This document shows positions 1-5,028 of a stretch of DNA of 5,028 nucleotides, piece by piece. Source of the DNA: Sphingomonadales bacterium (GTDB lineage: Bacteria; Pseudomonadota; Alphaproteobacteria; Sphingomonadales; Sphingomonadaceae); NCBI GenBank assembly GCA_020200935.1, contig JAIVHR010000252.1, positions 1 through 5,028 on the forward strand. Reading direction: 5' to 3'. The position numbers were made by a program, and so were the translations under genes. The notes under the pieces are model-generated. The model ran no database searches. It had not been told where the DNA came from and was given only the letters and a program-made list of their open reading frames with translations. Numbering within the stretch: position 1 is the stretch's first letter; the number at the start of each line of letters is the position of its first letter.

Positions 1-419
1 AGCCGGCCCTGCTCGTAGCGGAGCGAGAGCGAGAGCCCGTCGATCTTGTCCTCGGCGGTGACGGCGACGGTCTCCTCCTCGCCGAGCCGCAAATAGCGCC
101 GGACGCGGCCGAGAAAATCGGCGATCTCCGCGTCCGAAAAGCCGTTATCGAGCGAATAAAGCCGGACGGCATGCTCGACCTTGGAAAGCGGGGAATGCTC
201 GATTTCGGCGCCGATCTGCCGCGACGGGCTGTCCTCGCGGATCAGATGCGGGAATTCGGCTTCGATCTCGGCATTGCGTTTGACCAGCGCGTCATATTCG
301 GCGTCCGAAATCTCCGGCGCGTCCTCGGCATGATAGAGCCGGTTGTGCTTCGCGATCTCGCGGGCGAGGCGCATCAAGTCGTTCGCGGCTTCGGCTTCGG
401 TGAGATCGCTTTTGGCCAT
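1..419 (-). CDS. ligA: NAD+-dependent DNA ligase LigA, N-terminal part (cut by window edge)
   Basis: LigA seals single-strand nicks in DNA during replication and repair in the cytoplasm, using NAD+ as adenylate donor. The first 139 codons are visible and the rest lies left of the window. Residues 28-43 carry the domain Ia NMN-binding pattern: Tyr29, His30, Asp39, Tyr42 and Asp43 fit the spacing of E. coli Tyr22, His23, Asp32, Tyr35 and Asp36. The adenylation motif KIDG starts at Lys125, the expected AMP-accepting lysine (E. coli Lys115). The frame is intact with strong codon bias, and nothing visible suggests damage. The ATG shares one base with the TAA stop of the upstream membrane-protein gene (TAATG). 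No good Shine-Dalgarno sequence precedes it, only a weak GUGGGUG, so translation is probably coupled to the upstream gene. The recN-then-ligA order is typical of alphaproteobacteria. The identity is secure. Confidence 0.96.
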   Translation of the reverse strand, partial: MAKSDLTEAEAANDLMRLAREIAKHNRLYHAEDAPEISDAEYDALVKRNAEIEAEFPHLIREDSPSRQIGAEIEHSPLSKVEHAVRLYSLDNGFSDAEIADFLGRVRRYLRLGEEETVAVTAEDKIDGLSLSLRYEQGR

Positions 420-736
420 TAGCTAAGCACCCACGTCAGACTGAACCCCACAACCAATGCCCCAACTGTCAGAATTGAAAACACTTTCAAACGCCGATGT
501 CGAATTTCGACAAACGCTAACCCGGACAATACAGCCGAAACTAGCAGATCAACAAAGACAACACCGAGCTGGAGTTCAACTTGTCCTGCCGGACAACCGC
601 CACCGCATCCGAGCGGAATAAAAATTGACAGAACAAACAATCCTAACGCCAGAAAGGCGAAGGATATCCCGAATAGCAAAGCCAATCCTGCGGCGGCCAT
701 ATCCCAAAGCGCGACAATATTTTCACGCGCATTCAT
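419..736 (-). CDS. Small integral membrane protein of unknown function between recN and ligA
   Basis: I do not recognise this 105-residue protein. It has a long hydrophobic stretch at about residues 13-42, a short glycine/cysteine loop with Cys44 and Cys48 (GCGGGC), a second hydrophobic segment at 57-76, a basic loop (RHRRLK, 79-84) and a third at 85-104. Three, possibly four, membrane passes are likely; the basic loop is probably cytoplasmic. Translation should start at the ATG at 734-736, preceded by AGGAGG six bases upstream. Its stop overlaps the ligA start by one base, and it lies 51 bases after the recN remnant, so all three are probably co-transcribed. Its base composition is odd: three sampled 60-base rows gave 47-50% G+C, against about 77% in a row inside recN. 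That suggests recent acquisition. That it is a real gene rests on the SD, the clean hydrophobic pattern and the tight junction. Confidence 0.72.
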   Translation of the reverse strand: MNARENIVALWDMAAAGLALLFGISFAFLALGLFVLSIFIPLGCGGGCPAGQVELQLGVVFVDLLVSAVLSGLAFVEIRHRRLKVFSILTVGALVVGFSLTWVLS

Positions 737-740
737 GCCT

Positions 741-763
741 CCCCTCCTCTGAAGAGGAAGGGG
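741..763 (-). repeat. Short palindromic hairpin between recN and the small membrane protein gene
   Basis: CCCCTCCTC and its complement, with one extra A, face each other around a TGAA loop, giving about nine base pairs with a single-base bulge. In the minus-strand transcript the 3' arm contains the Shine-Dalgarno sequence of the next gene. There is no T-run after it on either strand, so it is a poor intrinsic terminator. In composition and loop it resembles the longer stem-loop at 4756-4796. Both may belong to the CT/GA-rich dispersed palindromes common between genes in sphingomonad genomes; that family assignment is from memory. Confidence 0.6.
743..748 (-). promoter_or_regulatory. Shine-Dalgarno AGGAGG of the small membrane protein gene
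   Basis: A full AGGAGG lies six bases before the ATG at 736 on the minus strand, followed by a second purine run, GGAGG. It supports the chosen start. The motif sits in the 3' arm of the hairpin at 741-763, so its access to ribosomes may depend on that structure opening. Confidence 0.65.
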
Positions 764-787
764 CGTGTTGCGCTTTCCATTGACCGC

Positions 788-2191
788 TCACACCCCCTCC
801 AGCAACCGATCCGCCTGCGCCCGCGCCTCGTCGGTGATCTCGGCGCCCGACAGCATGCGGGCGATTTCCTCACGGCGTTCGCCCTCATCGAGCTGGTGGA
901 CGCTGGTGCGGGTGACGAAGCCGTCGGAGGTCTTGGCGATCAGCCATTGGCGCCGCGCGCGGGCGGCGACCTGGGGCGAATGGGTGACGACGAGGATCTG
1001 GGCGCTTTCGGCAAGCCGGGCGAGGCGATCGCCGACCGCGCTGGCGACCGCGCCGCCGACGCCGCGATCGATCTCGTCGAACACCATCGTCACCGCCTCG
1101 CCCTGCTCGGCGAGCGCCACCTTGAGCGCGAGGATGAAGCGCGAGAGCTCGCCGCCGCTCGCGATCTTCGCCAGCGGGCCGAAGGGCGCGCCGGGATTGG
1201 TCGAAATCTCGAATGCCACGCGCTCGCGCCCGGCCGCGCCCCATTGCGCCTCCTCGAGCGGCTCGATGGCGGTACGGAACTGCGCAGCCTCGCGCTTCGC
1301 CGCCACCTCCTGTTCGAGCGCCGCCAGATGCGCCTCGCCGCCCTCGATCCTTTCGAGCTTCGCGGCCAGCTCCTCGGCGAGCCTGGGCAATTCGTCGGGC
1401 TCGACGCGATGCTTGCGGGCGAGCGCGCGGATCTCGAACAGCCGCGTCTCGACTTCGTCGAGGCGCTTGGGATCGAAGGCCAGCAGATGCGCCGCCTCGG
1501 CGAGCTTCTCCTCGGCCAAATCGGCCTCGATCAGCGCCCGGTCGAGCGCCGCCAGCGCTTCGGCGAGCAGCGCATGCTCGCCGGCGATCCGATCGGCGCG
1601 GCGCGCGGCCTGGCGGAGCCGGGCGAGCCCGCCCTCCGATCCGTCGAGCAGCTCGGAAATCTCCTGCAGGTCTCCCGAAATCCGGTCGCCCTTCTGCATC
1701 GTCGCGCGTTGTTCAGCGAGTTCCGCTTCCTCGCCCGGCTCGGGGCCGATCGCCTCCAATTCGCCGACCGCATGATCGAGAAATTCGCGGTCGCGCGCCG
1801 CTTCCTCGGCTTCCGCGCGCGCCGCATCGAGCGTTTCGACCGCCGCCTGCCAATCGGCCCAGGCGCTGGTCAGCGGCCGGATGTCGATGCCGCCGAAAGC
1901 GTCGAGCAGCGCCCGGTGGCCTTTCGCGTTCAAGAGCCCGCGATCGTCATGCTGGCCGTGGACCTCGACCAGCAGATCGCCGATCTCGCGCAGCAAGGTC
2001 GCCGAGACGGGCTGGTCGTTGACGCTCGCCCGGCTGCCGCCGTCGGCCTTGACGATCCGCCGCACGATCAGCGGTTCGCCGGGTTCGGCATCGAGGCCGC
2101 TCTCGGTCAGCAAAGCGCCGACCGGGTGGCTCGCCGGCAATTCGAAGCTCGCGCTGACGACGGCGCGCGCTTCTAGCGCATCCGTCGCCAC
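788..2191 (-). pseudogene. recN: DNA repair protein RecN, N-terminally truncated (no Walker A), probably nonfunctional
   Basis: RecN is an SMC-like ATPase that acts early in double-strand-break repair. The open frame codes for about 467 residues, against roughly 550 for the family. It carries HGQHD at 78-82, a long charged coiled-coil region (about 105-300), the ABC signature SGGELSR at 345-351, Walker B with Asp372-Glu373 in VFDEIDRG, and the switch His404 in THSP. Its first residues match the family from about position 60, so the N-terminal lobe with the Walker A loop (normally GETGAGKS) is absent. I find no such motif in any minus-strand frame up to the peptidase gene. The only in-frame start is a GTG at 2191 without a Shine-Dalgarno; a TGA lies six codons further upstream. 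A second, in-frame loss appears near residues 296-304, where the coiled coil runs directly into AQFRTAIEP. Without ATP binding it should be inactive. The open frame points to recent damage. Confidence 0.85.
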
Positions 2192-2236
2192 AGGCCAGTT
2201 GATTGCTCACGGCCCCAGCGCCGCCCCGTTTCTTCG

Positions 2237-2267
2237 CGTCACCCCAGCGAAGGCTGGGGTCTATCCC
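2237..2267 (+). repeat. REP-like palindromic repeat, left copy
   Basis: This 31-base unit contains a tight internal hairpin, CCCCAGC-GAAG-GCTGGGG. It is repeated exactly, in inverted orientation, at 2479-2509. Units built on GTCACCCCAGCGAA-GCTGGGGTC are, from memory, abundant extragenic repeats in sphingomonad and related genomes. Identity between the copies stops exactly at both ends. Confidence 0.88.
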
Positions 2268-2365
2268 CCCTTTCGATTCACGATTCCGCTAGATCATGAG
2301 CGCATAAACCGTCATTTTTGATCTATGAGTCGGTGACCCCAAAGTCTGATGACATTGCAGTGAAT

Positions 2366-2444
2366 CGTCTTTGCGAGGAGCCGAAGGCGACGCGGCAATC
2401 CAGCTCAGACCGGACTGGATTGCTTTGCCGAACTCGCGATCACG
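2366..2444. repeat. Imperfect long inverted repeat (dispersed intergenic repeat type)
   Basis: The core arms GCAATCCAG (2395-2403) and CTGGATTGC (2415-2423) are perfect complements around an 11-base spacer. Outer arms extend the pairing imperfectly to 2366 (CGTCTTTGCGAGGAGC) and 2444 (ACTCGCGATCACG). The shape matches a common alphaproteobacterial intergenic repeat of the form CGTCATTGCGAG...GCAATCCAG/CTGGATTGC...CTCGCAATGACG, recognised from memory. The diverged arms suggest an older copy than the flanking 31-base repeats. Confidence 0.7.
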
Positions 2445-2478
2445 AACACAGTCAAATCAAGGGCATCATACTCTAGAT

Positions 2479-2509
2479 GGGATAGACCCCAGCCTTCGCT
2501 GGGGTGACG
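2479..2509 (-). repeat. REP-like palindromic repeat, right copy (inverted)
   Basis: This is an exact 31-base reverse complement of 2237-2267. The two copies enclose 211 bases, so 2237-2509 forms a 273-base unit with perfect terminal inverted repeats. I see no target-site duplication outside the ends (left flank ...TTTCTTCG, right flank GATAGTGT...). A paired-REP arrangement therefore fits better than a recently inserted classical transposon, though a small non-autonomous element is possible. Confidence 0.88.
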
Positions 2510-2662
2510 GATAGTGTATCGCCCCTGTCCCAAAGCGGGATATGCAGTGTCGGGGCGGGCTGCTAACACTTGCCAGAATTCCCCGAAAAGCGAGTATCGA
2601 TGCCGGCTTCACCCCTTTGCCCATACTCGAGCCTATGTGTGTCGCCGCGCCGCTCGCGGCCC

Positions 2663-2667
2663 AGGAG
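2663..2667 (+). promoter_or_regulatory. Shine-Dalgarno AGGAG setting the peptidase start at 2674
   Basis: AGGAG lies six bases before the ATG at 2674, an ideal spacing. The other in-frame ATGs at 2542 and 2635 have nothing comparable. This is the main reason for preferring 2674. The same bases would encode Gln-Glu-Thr-Glu if translation began further upstream, so the match could be accidental. Confidence 0.6.
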
Positions 2668-2673
2668 ACCGAG

Positions 2674-4755
2674 ATGAGTCCAACCCCGTCCTATCCCGAA
2701 ACGCCGCGCGGCGGTGTCGTCGAGGAACAGTTCGGGATCGCGGTCGCCGATCCCTATCGCTGGCTCGAGAATGACGTGCGCGAGGATCAGCGGGTGCGCG
2801 ACTGGGTAACGGCGCAGAATGCGGTCACCGATGCCTATCTCGAAACCCTGCCCGGCCGCGCGGCGATCGAGGCGCGGCTTGCCGAATTGTGGAACTACGA
2901 ACGCGTCGGGCTGCCCGAAAAGCGCGGCAACCGCTATTTCCATTCCCGCAATGACGGGCTGCAGGATCAGTCGCCGCTCTATATGCGCGAGGGGATCGAC
3001 GGCGAGGCCCGGCTGCTGATCGATCCCAATGAATGGTCGGAAGACAATGCGACGGCGCTGGCCGAATGGGAGCCCTCGCCCGACGGCGACCGCATCGTCT
3101 ACGGCGTGCAGGACGGCGGAACCGACTGGCGGGTGCTGCAGGTGCTCGATGTCGATAGCGGCGAGACCCTCGACGACAGGGTCGAATGGGCGAAATTCAC
3201 CGACCTCGCCTGGGCCCGGAACGGAGCGGGCTTCTTCTATTCGCGCTTTCCCGAGCCCGAGAGCGCCGAATTCCAGTCGCTCAATACCGACCACGCGGTC
3301 TATTTCCACGTCCTCGGCACCGACCAGTCGGCCGATCGCCTGGTCCATGCGACGCCCGACCGTCCGGGGCTCAACCATGTCGCCGAGGTCACCGACGACG
3401 GCCGCTGGCTGGTCATCTATTCCTCCGAAGGGACCGATGAGCGCTACGAGGTCACTATCGTCGATCTCGCCTCGCCGCGGATGGATCGCCGGACGATCGT
3501 CCGCGGGCTCGATCACAATTGGCAGCTTGCCGGGAACGAAGGGCCGGTCTTCTATTTCCGCACCGACATGGACGCGCCGCGTGAGCGGATCGTCAGGATG
3601 GACGTTTCGACCGAAAGCCGCGCGATCTCCGAAGTGGTGCCCGAGACCGAGGCGGTGCTCGAACATGCGGCGCTGATCTGCGGGCGGCTGGTCGGCAGCT
3701 ATCTCGCCGACGCCAAGTCCGAAGCGCATATCTTCTCGACCGACGGAACGCCGATCGGCGAGGTCGCGCTGCCGGGGATCGGAACCGTCATGGGCTTCGA
3801 GGGCGAAAGCGACGATCCGGAAACCTTCTTCGCCTTTTCGAGCTACGCGACGCCGACCGCGATCTATCGCTTCGACGTTTCGAGCGGCGAATTGACGCCC
3901 TTCGCGCTGCCCGAGGCCGGTTTCGATCCGGCCGACTATACGGTCGAGCAGCGCTTCTACGAATCGCGGGACGGGACGCGTGTGCCGATATTCGTCGTCC
4001 ACCGCTCCGATCTCGATTTCGGCGCCGGCCGTCCGACGCTGCTCTACGGCTATGGCGGCTTCAACATTTCGCTGACCCCCGGTTTCTCGCCGGCGGTGCT
4101 GCAATGGATGGAAATGGGCGGCGTCTATGCGGTCGCCAACATCCGCGGCGGCGGCGAATATGGCCGGAAATGGCACGAAGCCGGGCGGCTGCAGAACAAA
4201 CGGAATACCTTCGACGATTTCATTGCCGCGGTCGAATATCTGATCGCGCAAGGCGTCACTTCGCCCAATCAGCTGGCGATCCGCGGCGGATCGAATGGCG
4301 GGCTGCTGGTCGGCGCGGTGGTCAACCAGCGGCCCGAACTGTTCGCCGCGGCGCTGCCGGCGGTCGGCGTGATGGACATGCTGCGCTTCGACCGCTTCAC
4401 CGCCGGCCGCTACTGGGTCGACGATTACGGCCACCCCGACCGCGAAGAGGATTTCGGCGCCCTCTACAGCTACTCGCCCTACCACAATATCGCCGAGAGC
4501 GGCGATTATCCGGCGATCCTGGCGACCACCGCCGATACCGACGACCGCGTCGTGCCGGGCCATTCCTTCAAATACATCGCCGCGCTTCAGCAGGCCGATC
4601 TCGGCGACCGGCCGCATCTGATCCGTATCGAGACGCGCGCAGGCCACGGCTCGGGCCGTCCGACCACGCAGCTGATCGAGGAATATGCGGATCTGTGGGC
4701 CTTCGCGGCGCACTGGACGGGTCTCGAAGTGCCTGAATCAAACCGCGCGCTATAA
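2674..4755 (+). CDS. Prolyl oligopeptidase (prolyl endopeptidase), family S9A
   Basis: This serine peptidase cleaves short proline-containing peptides on the carboxyl side of proline. From the ATG at 2674 it has 693 residues, close to the family norm. The N-terminal segment has the hallmark DPYRWLEND, a seven-bladed propeller spans roughly residues 70-410, and the rest is the alpha/beta-hydrolase domain. The catalytic triad is Ser540 (GGSNGG), Asp623 (DDRVV) and His658 (AGHGSG). Tyr460 in YGYGGF matches the oxyanion tyrosine; Trp581 and Arg625 match substrate-binding Trp595 and Arg643 of the pig enzyme. All key residues are present, so it should be active. The S. capsulata homologue is periplasmic with a signal peptide. 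Here CVAAPLAAQ just before the start resembles the end of one, but no hydrophobic core precedes it, so location is uncertain. Alternative ATGs are at 2542 (737 residues) and 2635. It lies 85 bases before bamD in the same direction. Confidence 0.95.
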   Translation: MSPTPSYPETPRGGVVEEQFGIAVADPYRWLENDVREDQRVRDWVTAQNAVTDAYLETLPGRAAIEARLAELWNYERVGLPEKRGNRYFHSRNDGLQDQSPLYMREGIDGEARLLIDPNEWSEDNATALAEWEPSPDGDRIVYGVQDGGTDWRVLQVLDVDSGETLDDRVEWAKFTDLAWARNGAGFFYSRFPEPESAEFQSLNTDHAVYFHVLGTDQSADRLVHATPDRPGLNHVAEVTDDGRWLVIYSSEGTDERYEVTIVDLASPRMDRRTIVRGLDHNWQLAGNEGPVFYFRTDMDAPRERIVRMDVSTESRAISEVVPETEAVLEHAALICGRLVGSYLADAKSEAHIFSTDGTPIGEVALPGIGTVMGFEGESDDPETFFAFSSYATPTAIYRFDVSSGELTPFALPEAGFDPADYTVEQRFYESRDGTRVPIFVVHRSDLDFGAGRPTLLYGYGGFNISLTPGFSPAVLQWMEMGGVYAVANIRGGGEYGRKWHEAGRLQNKRNTFDDFIAAVEYLIAQGVTSPNQLAIRGGSNGGLLVGAVVNQRPELFAAALPAVGVMDMLRFDRFTAGRYWVDDYGHPDREEDFGALYSYSPYHNIAESGDYPAILATTADTDDRVVPGHSFKYIAALQQADLGDRPHLIRIETRAGHGSGRPTTQLIEEYADLWAFAAHWTGLEVPESNRAL

Positions 4756-4796
4756 TCTCTCCTCTCTCCCCTTGAAGGGGCGGGGGAGAGGAGAGA
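4756..4796 (+). terminator. Strong stem-loop directly after the peptidase stop codon
   Basis: The arms TCTCTCCTCTC (4756-4766) and GAGAGGAGAGA (4786-4796) are perfect 11-base complements, with a nested CCCC-TTGAA-GGGG hairpin between them. It begins on the base after the peptidase TAA, as a terminator or 3'-end stabiliser would. No T-run follows, so it is not a canonical intrinsic terminator. It could protect the upstream mRNA, reduce read-through into bamD, or simply be a dispersed palindromic repeat. It resembles the hairpin at 741-763. Confidence 0.45.
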
Positions 4797-4828
4797 TAAG
4801 GCGCTTGGCCTTGCCAGCCGCGCGCGCT

Positions 4829-4834
4829 AAGGAA
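4829..4834 (+). promoter_or_regulatory. Shine-Dalgarno AAGGAA of bamD
   Basis: AAGGAA lies six bases before the ATG at 4841. The start is independently supported because it places a lipoprotein signal peptide right at the N-terminus. Confidence 0.7.
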
Positions 4835-4840
4835 GCCGCC

Positions 4841-5028
4841 ATGTTCAGTTCGTACCGTATCGCGCTTGCCGCGCTCGCCGGCCTGTCGGCCCTGTCGATC
4901 ACCGCCTGCGCCGGGCCCAGCGCCCAGACCCGCGCCGACACCCAGTATGTCGCGCGCGACGTCAACACGCTCTATAATCTGGCCAAGGACCAGCTCGACC
5001 GCAATCGCTACCAGACCGCGGCGATCCT
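4841..5028 (+). CDS. bamD: Outer membrane assembly lipoprotein BamD, N-terminal part (cut by window edge)
   Basis: BamD is the essential lipoprotein partner of BamA in the machine that inserts beta-barrel proteins into the outer membrane; it faces the periplasm. Sixty-two codons are visible. Arg6, a hydrophobic core at 7-20 and the lipobox ITAC with Cys23 form a type II lipoprotein signal; Cys23 would be acylated. The mature part contains YVARDVNTLYNLAKDQL followed by a Tyr-x-x-Ala-Ala helix, typical of the start of the first tetratricopeptide repeat in alphaproteobacterial BamD. In this group bamD is normally followed by recN and ligA in the same direction. Here it points away from them, on the far side of the peptidase gene. 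The body of the gene is not visible, so the call rests on the lipobox plus this first helix. Confidence 0.9.
   Translation, partial: MFSSYRIALAALAGLSALSITACAGPSAQTRADTQYVARDVNTLYNLAKDQLDRNRYQTAAI

Larger units (their letters stand above)
2192..2673. other. Gene-free repeat island between recN remnant and peptidase gene
   Basis: This 480-base stretch separates two divergently read genes and shows no convincing coding region. The part next to recN (2192-2236) may hold decayed recN sequence. Positions 2237-2509 hold paired REP-like repeats around a larger imperfect inverted repeat, in sequence clearly less G+C-rich than the genes. The part next to the peptidase (2510-2673) is open in the peptidase frame but does not look like its natural N-terminus. 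Promoters for both transcripts should lie here. I saw only weak -10/-35 resemblances on either strand and call none. Confidence 0.75.

Noticed and set aside
171..422. 83-codon plus-strand open frame at the left edge
   Set aside because: It lies antisense to the clear LigA N-terminus, has no Shine-Dalgarno and no recognisable features.
896..2176. 426-codon plus-strand open frame opposite recN, with others in 765-2022
   Set aside because: Same composition artefact: the minus-strand frame has clear RecN motifs, while these frames are Arg/Ala/Ser/Pro-rich with no recognisable domain.
2280..2480. Sigma-70-type promoters in the lower-G+C part of the repeat island
   Set aside because: Scattered TTGA and TATG/CATACT-like words occur on both strands, but none forms a properly spaced -35/-10 pair that I could defend.
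2237..2509. CRISPR array or classical insertion sequence
   Set aside because: There are only two copies, they are inverted and not direct, there is no transposase frame between them, and no target-site duplication is visible.
2542..2673. Peptidase start at the first ATG (2542), adding 44 residues
   Set aside because: It has no good ribosome site and the added residues are neither a signal peptide nor like the family's N-terminus. It is kept only as an alternative.
2563..4713. 716-codon open frame on the minus strand opposite the peptidase gene
   Set aside because: Its sequence is low-complexity, rich in Arg, Gly, Ala, Asp and Ile, with no family motifs. It mirrors the strongly biased codons of a gene whose catalytic residues are all in place on the other strand.
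4750..4968. 72-codon minus-strand open frame across the peptidase-bamD gap
   Set aside because: It is antisense to the BamD signal peptide and includes the stem-loop; it has no independent coding evidence.

Overview
The window reads as a G+C-rich alphaproteobacterial chromosome, most likely order Sphingomonadales. The prolyl oligopeptidase closely resembles, from memory, the enzyme of Sphingomonas (Novosphingobium) capsulata. The other genes are a BamD lipoprotein, RecN and NAD-dependent ligase, which in this group normally run bamD-recN-ligA in one direction. No database search was possible, so family calls rest on motifs.

Layout. The left 2.2 kb is read on the minus strand: recN remnant (788-2191), a 105-residue membrane protein of unknown function (419-736), then ligA (from 419, running off the window's left edge). 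The middle (2192-2673) has no convincing gene. It holds a repeat island: two perfect 31-base inverted copies of a palindromic REP-like sequence (2237-2267 and 2479-2509) enclosing a larger imperfect inverted repeat (2366-2444). The right half is read on the plus strand: a complete prolyl oligopeptidase gene (2674-4755), a long stem-loop (4756-4796), then the start of bamD (4841 to the right edge).

The main point of interest is that the repeat island looks like a rearrangement scar. The RecN reading frame facing it has lost its N-terminal part, including the Walker A ATP-binding loop, and seems also to have an internal in-frame deletion. The peptidase gene on the other side may have lost its export signal. 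bamD points away from recN and ligA instead of toward them. One inversion with a breakpoint inside recN would explain this, and it predicts that the missing 5' part of recN lies just beyond the right edge, after bamD.

The second point is the small low-G+C membrane protein gene wedged between recN and ligA. It overlaps the ligA start by one base and has its Shine-Dalgarno sequence buried in a hairpin. I found no evidence of a defence system, CRISPR array or RNA gene.
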